Origin: a virus
Strand: one strand, 5' to 3'
IMG/VR virus record: IMGVR_UViG_3300032116_000298
Location: 1-51,066 of that record
Length of the DNA: 51,066 bases
Position numbers and translations under genes: made by a program. Positions 1-6,675 of this stretch are shown one piece after another (positions within the stretch are counted from its first letter, which is position 1; the number at the start of each line of letters is the position of its first letter). The notes under the pieces were generated by a model. The model did not search any database and was not told where the DNA came from. It was given only the letters and a program-made list of their open reading frames with translations.

Positions 1-1396
1 GCGGTGCCCACACTTTACCTGATGCAAACAAATCCGCAACTGAGTTAAGCCGCGATATCTTGTCCTGCCCTCTGCTGGGCGTGTACTCCTGAACGGGAAT
101 CCCCATCGCCCGAAACTCCTGCACAAGCGGAGCACCTGCGGCCTTCTTCTCCACGAGGAACGAATCTGGCTCCCACTCCTGCCAGTGCTCAAACGCTCTC
201 TTCTTGAGTTCAGGAAACTCAAGCCGCTCCTTGTACGAGTTCAGCAGGATGATGTTGGCGTTGCCCCTGTCCTCGTCGCTGTAGAACACACCCCATGTCG
301 AACACGCAGAGTAGTCGTTGACCTTCTTGACCTCGTGGGCCGTGTCCCATGCCTGAATGACAAACTCACACTGCGGAGGGCGTTCTGCCTCCCACCAGCG
401 CCACCACTCCCGCTTGACGATGGCGTTTGTGTCCGAGGTAGGCTGCTGCTGGTACTGCGCCATCCATTTGCCGGTGGGCAACTCCTCACGCAGGGCCAAC
501 AACTCTTTGAGGCTCCAGAACTCAGGCCACAGCGGCTTGTTGTCGTCAAACAGAGCCGGAAATTCGATGACTTTCCACTCCTCACCACCCCTCTGAGCGG
601 CTGCCTTGAGCACCTGAGCGGTCAAATCACGCAGTGACCACCGAGTCATCACGATCACGATGGCTCCACCCGGCTGAAGACGCTGCCGGGGACCGGATGT
701 GTACCACTCATACACCTTGTCGTACACCTCTGGGTTGTACGCGCCGATGGAAGCCTCTTGTTCTGAGTGCGGATCGTCGATGATGAGCAAGTCCGCGCCT
801 TTTCCGGTCACTGCGCCGCCCACACCGATGGCGAAATAGTCACCACCGAAGTTGGTGTTCCACCTTCCTGCCGCTGCGGAGTCCGTTTGCAGCCCCACAT
901 GGGGAAAAATCCGTGCATATGCCTCAGAATCGACCAGATTTCGCACTTTTCGACCGAAACCCACCGCCAACTCGGCTGTATGGCTGGTCTGAATGACCTT
1001 TTTGTGCGGAAATTTGCCCAAAAACCACGCCGGGAGCAGATATGAGGCAAATTCTGACTTGGTATGCCGGGGTGGCATGTTGATGATCAGGCGTTTGACC
1101 TCTCCACTGGCCACTTCTTCAAACGCTTTAGCCATTCTGGCATGGTGCCGACCCCCAATGAACGTCGGCCAAGCCTCTTTTACGAAGGCCATGAAGTCTT
1201 CTTGAGCCGTTTCACGCATTGTGCGGGTGCGTAGCTCCTCCAAAATCTCCGAAACTGCCTCCTGCTCGTCCCTTGGGAAGCGTTTGACCAGCGCCAACAA
1301 CTGCTCCGGAGTGAGCAACCGCACTCTTTCCCGCATCTGCGGGTTTTCAAACAACTGCTTGAGTGAATCAGATGCTGGCTTCATCCCCATCCTCAT
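1..1396 (-). CDS. terL: Terminase large subunit (partial, C-terminus outside window)
   Basis: ATP-driven DNA packaging motor and headful/end nuclease. About 465 codons are present and the frame is still open at the left edge. Visible motifs are a Walker A-like PPRHTKSE near residues 108-115, a Walker B LLIIDDPH near 203-210 and QAWDTAHE near 348-355, whose Asp fits the first acidic residue of the RuvC-like nuclease domain. Three in-frame ATGs lie at 1396, 1390 and 1384; 1396 is chosen because GGGGAG lies 4 nt upstream, but 1384 is possible. The start overlaps the upstream small-terminase gene, implying translational coupling. The gp17-like family assignment rests on motif pattern and neighbour. 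Confidence 0.95.
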   Translation of the reverse strand, partial: MRMGMKPASDSLKQLFENPQMRERVRLLTPEQLLALVKRFPRDEQEAVSEILEELRTRTMRETAQEDFMAFVKEAWPTFIGGRHHARMAKAFEEVASGEVKRLIINMPPRHTKSEFASYLLPAWFLGKFPHKKVIQTSHTAELAVGFGRKVRNLVDSEAYARIFPHVGLQTDSAAAGRWNTNFGGDYFAIGVGGAVTGKGADLLIIDDPHSEQEASIGAYNPEVYDKVYEWYTSGPRQRLQPGGAIVIVMTRWSLRDLTAQVLKAAAQRGGEEWKVIEFPALFDDNKPLWPEFWSLKELLALREELPTGKWMAQYQQQPTSDTNAIVKREWWRWWEAERPPQCEFVIQAWDTAHEVKKVNDYSACSTWGVFYSDEDRGNANIILLNSYKERLEFPELKKRAFEHWQEWEPDSFLVEKKAAGAPLVQEFRAMGIPVQEYTPSRGQDKISRLNSVADLFASGKVWAP

Positions 1397-2018
1397 CAAG
1401 CTCCCCACCTACAAGCCCCAACTCCTCGTCCACATTGATCACCTGCACCGCTGGTGCTGCTGGCAGTGGGTCGTAGTTAAGAGAGACCGCCTCCTTGGCG
1501 TCCACATCAATGATGTCAGACAGGTATGAAGAGAGCTTACTGGCCAGATCAGCCTCCAACTCCTCCGTGGTGCGGTGTGTGACGTTGATGTCGATGCGCT
1601 CTGTGAAGGCACCCACATCCGAGAGCTTGCCCAGCATCTCCAGTGCCTTGAGTTCGATCTTGGCATTGCCACTATTGGAGAGTTCCAAGTACTTGAGCTT
1701 GATGTAATTGCGTAGCTGCTGTGCGTTGCGCACCACATCAAAGTCGTACTCGTTGAGCAGAGCAGAAAGAATGAGGGCTTTGGCAGGTGTGTTGATTGCC
1801 TGCGGAGGCACGGCAGGGCTGTCCATGAATACAGCCCGGGCATCTTTGCGGTCAGCTTCTGTGACCTCTACATCATCGAGCCCGTTCGCCCGCAAAAACT
1901 CGACGGTATTGAACGCACGTTGCGCACGTTCACGGATGTCCATGATTTCATCTGCCGACCAATCAAACGGTGGTGGCACATCCAACTCTGGCGTAACGAG
2001 GATCATTTCATCAGTCAT
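1368..2018 (-). CDS. terS: Putative terminase small subunit
   Basis: 216 aa, predicted to recognise phage DNA for packaging. The assignment rests on position (immediately before and overlapping the large subunit), size, and a central helical segment LKALEMLGKLSDVGAF followed by an acidic C-terminus, a pattern I know from phage small terminases. The ATG at 2018 (MTDEMILVTPEL) is preferred. A TTG at 2057 would add 13 residues and neither start has a strong Shine-Dalgarno. No catalytic motif is expected. An unrelated DNA-binding protein in the same position cannot be excluded. Confidence 0.75.
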   Translation of the reverse strand: MTDEMILVTPELDVPPPFDWSADEIMDIRERAQRAFNTVEFLRANGLDDVEVTEADRKDARAVFMDSPAVPPQAINTPAKALILSALLNEYDFDVVRNAQQLRNYIKLKYLELSNSGNAKIELKALEMLGKLSDVGAFTERIDINVTHRTTEELEADLASKLSSYLSDIIDVDAKEAVSLNYDPLPAAPAVQVINVDEELGLVGGELDEDGDEASI

Positions 2019-2493
2019 AGCACCGCTGGATACGGGAATATGCGGAATGTAACACAAGGAGGTTGGGACTCCAATAGGGGGGGTGTTTCTGGATGGAAAT
2101 CTACGTGAGTAGTACAGGATAAATAAAGGGGGTACCCCCCATAAGATGTTTTTACGTAAACTTTTGTAGGTTTTGGTGGCAACGGTGGCTTATAGCTCCG
2201 TAACAACGTAAGATGTTTTGGTATGTGTTATCTACACCGTTAGAAGCTCGCTTTGTGTAGGTGAAGCAAGTGAGTCTTTGGAGTGGGGATGGGATGTGCA
2301 GAATAGAGTAGCACAAGCCACTGATGGTACCTAACCCATAAAGCGGGGGGTGGGGAGGGCTTACCCTTTCGTACGGTACGAAACAATGCTATCCCGTGCA
2401 AAGATGTTATAGATAGGGCATAATCCATCTCATGGATCGGGACTAGTGCAATCGGTTCATATTCCATTAACGCACTACTGAAAGGGTTCTATC
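2019..2493. other. Divergent non-coding control region
   Basis: No convincing gene on either strand. This separates the leftward terminase genes from a rightward gene. It holds a perfect 12-bp palindrome GGGGGTACCCCC (2128-2139), three copies of AAGATGTT (near 2143, 2209 and 2402) and one TTTCGTAC-type palindrome at 2367-2383. I looked for sigma70 promoters on both strands and found none near consensus; CATAAT at 2419-2424 is the best -10-like match for the rightward gene but lacks a -35. Confidence 0.6.
2367..2383. promoter_or_regulatory. 17-bp palindrome, copy 1 (centre G)
   Basis: TTTCGTACGGTACGAAA, perfectly symmetric around the central base. It lies 110 bp upstream of the gene at 2494. 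First of nine copies confined to 2367-9035; operator or RNA-hairpin function is inferred. Confidence 0.85.
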
Positions 2494-3009
2494 ATGTCCA
2501 AACAAATTGATCTGTCTCAAATTGCCAATGCTGTCGGTGTTGCATTGGGTGGTCTCAAGAAAGCAGAGACCACAGCGGGTTTGCTGAAAGAGACAATGAA
2601 TAAATACATTGCCCAACTGCACAGCGCCAAGGCCAAGGTCGGCATGTACAAGAAAGATAAAACGGGATGCGCGATTGCAACATCGTTTGTTGACGGTTGC
2701 ATCGAGGGCGGTCTGTCTCACGACACGGCACATAAAACGTATCTGCCAACCTTCAAGAAAGCGGTTGCAGACGGCAAGCCGATTGGCGATTGGAACGGTC
2801 AGCGATCCAAGGGCAATAGCAAAGCAAAAGGCAAAGGCAAGTCTGAATTGTCCGAATTACTGGTAAAGGCATTTAACCATGATGAGGGCAAATCATTCGA
2901 AGCACTTTGCCAGAGTGTCGAAAAGGGGTTCTATGCCGATGCGACATTCAAGACTATCTATGCAGGGTTTGTAGACTATCTGCAATCCGAAGGGTATGAA
3001 ATCAAGTAA
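2494..3009 (+). CDS. Hypothetical early protein with own terminator
   Basis: 171 aa, lysine-rich, no recognised domain. The N-terminal half (LSQIANAVGVALGGLKKAET onwards) looks helical, a basic Gly/Lys/Ser linker (GNSKAKGKGK) lies near residues 107-116, and the C-terminus is a second helical part. The basic linker suggests nucleic-acid contact, but that is inference. Start supported by AAAGGG about 9 nt upstream. It stands alone as a single-gene unit: control region and palindrome upstream, strong intrinsic terminator downstream. That suggests separate, perhaps immediate-early, expression. I have a vague memory of similar phage proteins of unknown function. Confidence 0.85.
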   Translation: MSKQIDLSQIANAVGVALGGLKKAETTAGLLKETMNKYIAQLHSAKAKVGMYKKDKTGCAIATSFVDGCIEGGLSHDTAHKTYLPTFKKAVADGKPIGDWNGQRSKGNSKAKGKGKSELSELLVKAFNHDEGKSFEALCQSVEKGFYADATFKTIYAGFVDYLQSEGYEIK

Positions 3010-3023
3010 TACCTAAGACCTCT

Positions 3024-3052
3024 AAGCCCCGCTTCGGCGGGGCTTTTTTTTT
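3024..3052 (+). terminator. Strong rho-independent terminator
   Basis: Stem GCCCCGC (3026-3032), UUCG tetraloop (3033-3036), GCGGGGC (3037-3043), then nine T (3044-3052). It starts about 15 nt after the stop of the 2494 gene and isolates that gene from the repeat region. Confidence 0.95.
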
Positions 3053-3118
3053 GCCCAAAATTTTTGATACCAGTTCCCTCCCCGTTGGCCGTGCTGTGTG
3101 GGCCGCAATACGTAGTAG

Positions 3119-3135
3119 TTTCGTACCGTACGAAA
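3119..3135. promoter_or_regulatory. 17-bp palindrome, copy 2 (centre C)
   Basis: TTTCGTACCGTACGAAA inside the repeat block, between the first family A repeat and the first family B repeat. Confidence 0.85.
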
Positions 3136-3147
3136 CCCCACCAAATT

Positions 3148-3340
3148 ATGCTACAGACCATACTACTTGACACTTTTGAGACCTGTTCCCTCCCCGTTGG
3201 CCGTCGATCAGAGCCGTTATCACTAGACATAACCAGCTTACGCTACAGAGTATACTACTATCACCATCTTATGCTACAGAGCATACTCCTTGTTTCGTAC
3301 AGTACGAAAGCGTACGTAGTTGCGCTACAGAGCATACTAG
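3148..3340. repeat. Four imperfect iteron-like repeats (family B)
   Basis: Core GCTACAGAGCATACTA at about 3148-3167, 3241-3259, 3271-3290 and 3323-3340, each with one or a few changes. The form ATGCT-ACAG-AGCAT is itself a short dyad. Unequal spacing (about 92, 31 and 51 bp) excludes a CRISPR array and is compatible with iterons or operator sites. Confidence 0.8.
3293..3309. promoter_or_regulatory. 17-bp palindrome, copy 3 (centre A)
   Basis: TTTCGTACAGTACGAAA between the third and fourth family B repeats, followed at once by another short GTAC-containing dyad (CGTACG). Confidence 0.85.
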
Positions 3341-3407
3341 TTATTCCACCCATCACTGAGTGGACAAAGATACCTGTTCCCTCCCCGTTGGCCGTGCTGG
3401 TTTTAAC

Positions 3408-3424
3408 TTTCGTACAGTACGAAA
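3408..3424. promoter_or_regulatory. 17-bp palindrome, copy 4 (centre A)
   Basis: TTTCGTACAGTACGAAA just after the third family A repeat, at the right end of the repeat block. Confidence 0.85.
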
Positions 3425-3701
3425 ATGCGTCAAGCTGATGCAAAGCAGTGTTTTATCCAAAACTGCTGCAACCTTCCCGTAATAAGAAGAATTCAAAACC
3501 CAATGAAATCAAGCACTTGCAGTGGGAAATCCTCCTTTCTTTCTTTTATTCTCTAAAAATAATATATACACCCCCTACATTCTTCACACTCTTACCCTTC
3601 ATAGGAAAAACATCTTTATGCGTGTGTAAAAACTCTGTTTTTTCTCGCTCTCTTGGGCTCTGGCGCAAATTCCCCAAAAATCCGGGAATAAAGGAACTTT
3701 A
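3425..3701. other. AT-rich non-coding stretch beside the repeats
   Basis: No supportable gene. It contains a dyad with arms AGCAG (3444-3448) and CTGCT (3463-3467) plus TTTT/AAAA inside. From about 3531 a pyrimidine-rich then AT-rich tract follows, including TAAAAATAATATATAC near 3555-3570. Iteron-like repeats next to AT-rich DNA resemble a replication origin; this is inference only. Confidence 0.5.
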
Positions 3702-3710
3702 TGGTATACT
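3702..3710 (+). promoter_or_regulatory. Extended -10 promoter candidate
   Basis: TGGTATACT gives an extended -10 (TGn plus TATACT). No good -35, as is usual for this class. Predicted start near 3717 would give a leader of about 75 nt to the TTG-started gene at 3792. Confidence 0.6.
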
Positions 3711-3717
3711 TACCCTC

Positions 3718-3766
3718 GCCAGCCCGCATGGTTGCTGGCTTCCAAATTATTCCCGTCGGTGGAATA
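3718..3766 (+). promoter_or_regulatory. Two hairpins in the 5' leader of the 3792 gene
   Basis: Stem GCCAGC (3718-3723) with GCTGGC (3734-3739), then TATTCC (3748-3753) with GGAATA (3761-3766). The first begins essentially at the predicted transcript start; the second ends 14 nt before the GGAGG ribosome-binding site. A role in mRNA stability or translation control is inferred. Confidence 0.5.
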
Positions 3767-3791
3767 TTGCAGCATAAAATGGAGGTTTCAC

Positions 3792-4316
3792 TTGTCTGTA
3801 TCCACTAAGCTCACACCGCGCCAACGCGCAATCGTCCTACTCTCCCTCGGAGTGACGAAAGCCAAGGGCATCAAGCCCTACGTATCCACACCCAAACGCA
3901 GTAAAGATAAGCCCGCACCCAAGGCAACCCGTGGCATTCCCATCCGCTGCATCACCACAGGCGAGATATTCCCATCCATCACCGCCGCCGCACATGCCCA
4001 CCGAGTTCACCCACCCCATCTGTCCGATCACCTCAAAGGCCGGGGATATTCGGTTGGGGGTCGAACCTACGAGCTCCTCAGCCCAGAAGAAGTACCACCC
4101 GGCCTTGTCCCCACTAAATTTCACAAGACCACTCCCCGGGCAGTACGGTGCATTGATGACGGGAAGGAGTTCCGCTCAATCGCAGCCTGTGCCAAACACT
4201 ACGGGATCGCCGTTGGCAATCTCAAGCTCCACCTTGACGGGTTGTACAGAGGCTTGAACAACCACAGGTTTGAATGGGTTGAACCCCCCAATAATCAACC
4301 TAAATCCAACCAGTAA
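3792..4316 (+). CDS. Putative DNA-binding protein with two NUMOD1/IENR1-like repeats
   Basis: 174 aa if started at TTG 3792, which is placed 6 nt after a full GGAGG (3781-3785); the longer upstream frame lacks an RBS. Two homologous modules are visible: IRCITTGEIFPSITAAAHAH and onward, and VRCIDDGKEFRSIAACAKHY and onward. Each has the pattern 'C-I-(T/D)-x-G-x-x-F-x-S-I-x-A-A-A' followed by a histidine-rich helix, as in helix-turn-helix repeats attached to homing endonucleases. No GIY-YIG or HNH nuclease motif is present, so it may have become a free DNA-binding regulator. The N-terminus (TPRQRAIVLLSLGVTKAKG) is helical, then basic. It lies directly before the main early promoter. Confidence 0.8.
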   Translation: MSVSTKLTPRQRAIVLLSLGVTKAKGIKPYVSTPKRSKDKPAPKATRGIPIRCITTGEIFPSITAAAHAHRVHPPHLSDHLKGRGYSVGGRTYELLSPEEVPPGLVPTKFHKTTPRAVRCIDDGKEFRSIAACAKHYGIAVGNLKLHLDGLYRGLNNHRFEWVEPPNNQPKSNQ

Positions 4317-4320
4317 CAAC

Positions 4321-4349
4321 TTGACAAGATGATATAAGTGTGTTACACT
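4321..4349 (+). promoter_or_regulatory. Consensus sigma70 promoter of the early operon
   Basis: TTGACA (4321-4326), 17-nt spacer, TACACT (4344-4349); predicted start about 4356. It begins 5 nt after the previous gene's stop codon and reads into the structured leader and the early operon. Confidence 0.85.
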
Positions 4350-4363
4350 AACCTCTGGTTAGT
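4347..4363. promoter_or_regulatory. Operator-like dyad over the transcription start
   Basis: ACTAACCTCTGGTTAGT: perfect 7-bp arms around TCT, covering the end of the -10 element and the predicted +1. This position suits a repressor site. The half-site GTTAGT also occurs twice, 9 bp apart, after the promoter at 6909. The binding protein is unknown. Confidence 0.65.
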
Positions 4364-4383
4364 TGAAATATGGAATGCGGGAC

Positions 4384-4400
4384 TTTCGTACAGTACGAAA
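4384..4400. promoter_or_regulatory. 17-bp palindrome, copy 5 (centre A)
   Basis: TTTCGTACAGTACGAAA, starting about 28 nt downstream of the predicted start of the 4321 promoter, just before the boxA and structured leader. Confidence 0.85.
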
Positions 4401-4427
4401 GCCGGGGAGATCGAACCCCACACCCGC

Positions 4428-4440
4428 TGCTCTTTAAAAA
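4428..4440 (+). promoter_or_regulatory. boxA-type antitermination element
   Basis: TGCTCTTTAAAAA closely matches the E. coli rrn boxA (TGCTCTTTAACAA), the NusB/S10 loading site. It lies about 75 nt after the predicted start of the 4321 promoter, the usual position for a rrn or lambda nut-type leader. It would let polymerase cross the structured leader and the roughly 23-kb operon. No phage N-like antiterminator was identified. Confidence 0.65.
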
Positions 4441-4974
4441 CACGCAAGGCAATCACACAGCCAACATCTTTACGGGTGTTGTGTGTGGCAACCACACCGC
4501 CGCTGCCTACATGGCAGAAGCCAGACAGATGACAGCACAGGACAAGAACAACAACGGCCAGTGCAGAGACTCTCCCTCGGTGAATAGGCGTCCCGTAGCC
4601 AGTCGGGTGCATGCATGGTGTAGTAAGTAGTGAACCCTGCGGTTCCGAACGCGATAGTGCAGGCAAAGTGCAATACATGGTGCATGGTGATAAACCACCT
4701 GCACCGACCCACCTAACTGCGTGGAGTGCTCTGCTGGGAGACCGGCAACAAACCTAACGGGGGGAAGTGTGCGAAGCCAAAGGCGACACCCTCCAAGACC
4801 ACTGAACCAGAACGAGCGCAAGTGAGTGCTGCCCGCAGCAATGCGGGGGAAACACCTGGGATATGCAGATGGTGACACACGCTATCGTGGGACAAGACCA
4901 AACAACAGTAGGAAACAACAACTTATAGGGGGCTGGGCGACCAGCCTTCTATGCGGTGCGGTGTCCTGCACTCA

Positions 4975-4991
4975 GTTCGTACGGTACGAAA
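4975..4991. promoter_or_regulatory. 17-bp palindrome, copy 6 (centre G, one mismatch)
   Basis: GTTCGTACGGTACGAAA: 15-bp perfect core, left outermost T replaced by G. It lies 26 nt upstream of the 5017 start codon. Confidence 0.8.
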
Positions 4992-5016
4992 CTGTTTTAT
5001 ATGAAAGGGAATTGAA

Positions 5017-5358
5017 ATGCCAAAGACAGCCAACTACAACTGCCGCAGCTACGTGGAGAAATGCCAACCGTTTGTGGCCTCACACATGTGGGGCGAGTGG
5101 TGCAATGGCCGATACATGGTGTTCAGTTACGGCACACACTGGCCGCTGTTCATCTACGAGCAGGCCACGGACACGTGGTACGCCAACCGGGACAAGTACA
5201 GCCAGTCCACCAGCAGGCACTACAGCCAAGCCAACCCGAGCACGTACAACCCAGAGATCAAACTCGTGCCGCTGTCCGTGCATGACATGAAAGCCGTGGT
5301 GCGTGGTGGCTCGGTCGGGCTGATCGAAGCAGCCAACGAGCGGATGGAGACTGTGTGA
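5017..5358 (+). CDS. Hypothetical protein, first gene of the early operon
   Basis: 113 aa, rich in aromatic residues and Asn/Ser/Tyr (WGEWCNGRYMVFSYGTHWPL near residues 25-44). This gives the look of a small compact beta domain; no known family recognised. AAAGGGA precedes the ATG by 7-8 nt. It follows the structured leader and palindrome copy 6, and copy 7 begins right after its stop, so it may be expressed differently from its downstream neighbours. Confidence 0.85.
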   Translation: MPKTANYNCRSYVEKCQPFVASHMWGEWCNGRYMVFSYGTHWPLFIYEQATDTWYANRDKYSQSTSRHYSQANPSTYNPEIKLVPLSVHDMKAVVRGGSVGLIEAANERMETV

Positions 5359-5359
5359 G

Positions 5360-5376
5360 TTTCGTACAGTACGAAA
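5360..5376. promoter_or_regulatory. 17-bp palindrome, copy 7 (centre A)
   Basis: TTTCGTACAGTACGAAA whose last bases run into the GGAG ribosome-binding site of the gene at 5387. As RNA it can fold as UUUCGU-ACAGU-ACGAAA directly against that site. Confidence 0.85.
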
Positions 5377-5386
5377 GGAGAAAGAT

Positions 5387-5617
5387 ATGAATGAGTGGTA
5401 CGAATGCGTACGCTGCGGTGATGACATACATGTCACCCGCTGGCGACTCGGGGAACGCTACCATGTGTGTCTGGCCTGCGGCGAGAAGGCCGCACGGGCC
5501 GAGCGCAAAGGCTGGACGGTGGTGCAGGAGTATCAAAAAGGCGGCTACATGTTCGTCACTGCTGCCTCTGCACTCAACACACTGAAACAAACTAATCAGA
5601 AGGCGGTGAGGACATGA
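5387..5617 (+). CDS. Small zinc-ribbon-like protein
   Basis: 76 aa. Two CxxC pairs (CVRC at residues 7-10 and CLAC near 28-31), separated by about 17 residues, suggest one structural zinc site. The rest (GYMFVTAASALNTLKQ) shows no known domain. GGAG of the RBS abuts palindrome copy 7. The stop overlaps the next start (ATGA). Possible regulator or adaptor of a host enzyme; function unknown. Confidence 0.85.
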   Translation: MNEWYECVRCGDDIHVTRWRLGERYHVCLACGEKAARAERKGWTVVQEYQKGGYMFVTAASALNTLKQTNQKAVRT

Positions 5618-5973
5618 AGATCAAGACAAGTGAACTGACAGGGGCCGCGCTTGATTGGGCGGTGGCTGAAGCCGATGGAACCCCCATCTACCGCAGTGGC
5701 AAGACGATGACCCGTATGGACATGGACGGGAATGTTTACTGGCAACCCTCAACCGACTGGGCACACGGTGGCCCGATCATTGAGCGGGAGGAAATCAGTA
5801 CAAGCCGTGAGTTTGCATCAAGCCGTGTTGAATGGGCGGCATGGACACCTGCGCCCATCCGTGACGACGCTGAAGCATTTGGCTACGGCCCCACACCCCT
5901 GATCGCAGCCATGCGCTGCTACGTTGCATCCAAACTGGGTGATGAAGTAGAGATTCCGGAGGAACTGAAATGA
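5614..5973 (+). CDS. DUF2591-like phage protein
   Basis: 119 aa. The sequence has the signature I associate with DUF2591: KTSELTGAALDWAVA at the start, STDWAHGGPIIERE in the middle, and YGPTPLIAAMRCYVASKLGD near the end. Members are common in phages and prophages of Proteobacteria; no function is established. It overlaps both neighbours by 4 nt, so it is translated in a coupled chain. Confidence 0.9.
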   Translation: MKIKTSELTGAALDWAVAEADGTPIYRSGKTMTRMDMDGNVYWQPSTDWAHGGPIIEREEISTSREFASSRVEWAAWTPAPIRDDAEAFGYGPTPLIAAMRCYVASKLGDEVEIPEELK

Positions 5974-6224
5974 CTGAGATGCACGAGAGCAATGAGATGT
6001 TCCAAGCGTTTGTGGGCAAGACCGTGGCCCGGGTGGACTACGTGGACGACTACGACGAGGGCATCACCGTGATCTTCACGGACGGATCAATCCTCAATGT
6101 GTCTGAGCGTATGCAGGCTGGGCAGATCGAAGTGTGTGCCGTTGTTACGGAGCAGGGCGACGACTGGGCCGAGCGCATGGCCGATGAGCACGACAAGGTG
6201 AAACAACTTAATGATGGAGAGTGA
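5970..6224 (+). CDS. Hypothetical acidic protein
   Basis: 84 aa, strongly acidic. The segment VGKTVARVDYVDDYDEGITV then IFTDGSILNVSE resembles a short beta sheet. No domain recognised. Starts inside the previous stop (ATGA). Confidence 0.8.
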   Translation: MTEMHESNEMFQAFVGKTVARVDYVDDYDEGITVIFTDGSILNVSERMQAGQIEVCAVVTEQGDDWAERMADEHDKVKQLNDGE

Positions 6225-6227
6225 ACT

Positions 6228-6428
6228 ATGAAACGACCCGACAACATCCATGACGCACTGCGGCACCTGCACGACCTGACGATGGCAATCGCCAACGACA
6301 TGAACAACTACATGGATAACCCACAAGACCACAAGCCTGAGTACTTTGAGGCTGTCCATGCGGCTGCGCTTGACGCACACCTGCTGGTGACTTGGATCAG
6401 AGACAACCTTGCGGAGATGCAGAAATGA
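6228..6428 (+). CDS. Hypothetical small helical protein
   Basis: 66 aa, predicted all-helical, histidine- and asparagine-rich (ALRHLHDLTMAIANDMNNYM). GGAG lies upstream across the previous stop. No family recognised. Its stop overlaps the next start. Confidence 0.8.
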   Translation: MKRPDNIHDALRHLHDLTMAIANDMNNYMDNPQDHKPEYFEAVHAAALDAHLLVTWIRDNLAEMQK

Positions 6429-6673
6429 AACAAAAGAGCGTGTGGTGCGTACGCGGCACCTTGATCAACTACGAGGATGAGAACGAAACAATTTTTGAGG
6501 CGTACTTCACCGACAGGGACACGGCTCACGCTGTGTATCACAAGGGTGAGCGTGAGTACGGGATGGCCGTTGGCTACACCAAGATGCGTTGGTCATTGGA
6601 GGGGTTCTACCTCGACGACGACCCGCATATCGACCAGATGTTTGAAGACGTACGCGAAGCAATGGAGGAATGA
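6425..6673 (+). CDS. Hypothetical protein
   Basis: 82 aa from the ATG that overlaps the previous stop. Contains GTLINYEDENETIFEAYFTD and an acidic C-terminus (DDDPHIDQMFEDVREAMEE). No known domain. It belongs to the same string of coupled small accessory genes. Confidence 0.8.
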   Translation: MKQKSVWCVRGTLINYEDENETIFEAYFTDRDTAHAVYHKGEREYGMAVGYTKMRWSLEGFYLDDDPHIDQMFEDVREAMEE

Positions 6674-6675
6674 CC

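Larger units (their letters stand above)
3073..3395. repeat. Three 20-nt direct repeats (family A)
   Basis: GTTCCCTCCCCGTTGGCCGT occurs perfectly at 3073-3092, 3185-3204 and 3376-3395. Intervals are 112 and 191 bp. The copies flank family B repeats and three of the 17-bp palindromes. Not seen elsewhere in the window. No reading frame across the block looks like a gene. Confidence 0.9.
4401..5016 (+). ncRNA. Structured leader or non-coding RNA (candidate)
   Basis: About 600 nt without a supportable gene, behind a consensus promoter. Compact hairpins include GTGTGG/CCACAC (4483-4497), CTGCC/GGCAG (4503-4517), CCTGC/GCAGG (4636-4663) and a 10-bp stem with one bulge, GGTGCA-GGTG/CACC-TGCACC (4679-4705). 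Two stems carry GNRA tetraloops: CCCGCA-GCAA-TGCGGG (4832-4847) and GGCTGG-GCGA-CCAGCC (4931-4946). This density of stable stems is like large phage ncRNAs (for example GOLLD) or group I introns, but I recognise no family core. It could be a free RNA, an antitermination leader, or both. Confidence 0.6.

Noticed and set aside
2395-2424. Promoter for the 2494 gene with CATAAT as -10
   Set aside because: The -35 position (GTGCAA) is too far from consensus to call.
3064-3438. Open frame across the repeat block
   Set aside because: It is made entirely of non-coding repeats and palindromes and has no ribosome-binding site.
3053-3440. CRISPR-like array
   Set aside because: Repeats belong to several families, spacing is irregular, and there are no Cas genes.
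3448-3777. Open frame of about 109 codons before the 3792 gene
   Set aside because: Covers an AT-rich tract, the extended -10 promoter and leader hairpins; composition is unlike a protein and no RBS is present.
4395-4430. T-arm-like sequence GGGGTTCGATCTCCCC on the minus strand (possible tRNA)
   Set aside because: No matching acceptor stem, D-arm or anticodon arm can be built around it; a CCA-side sequence would fall inside the palindrome.
4370-4630. Open frame in the structured leader
   Set aside because: Starts inside the palindrome region and crosses boxA and hairpins; low-complexity composition; no good start context.
4401-5016. Group I intron
   Set aside because: I could not find the conserved P7/R-S core elements or an interrupted gene on both sides.
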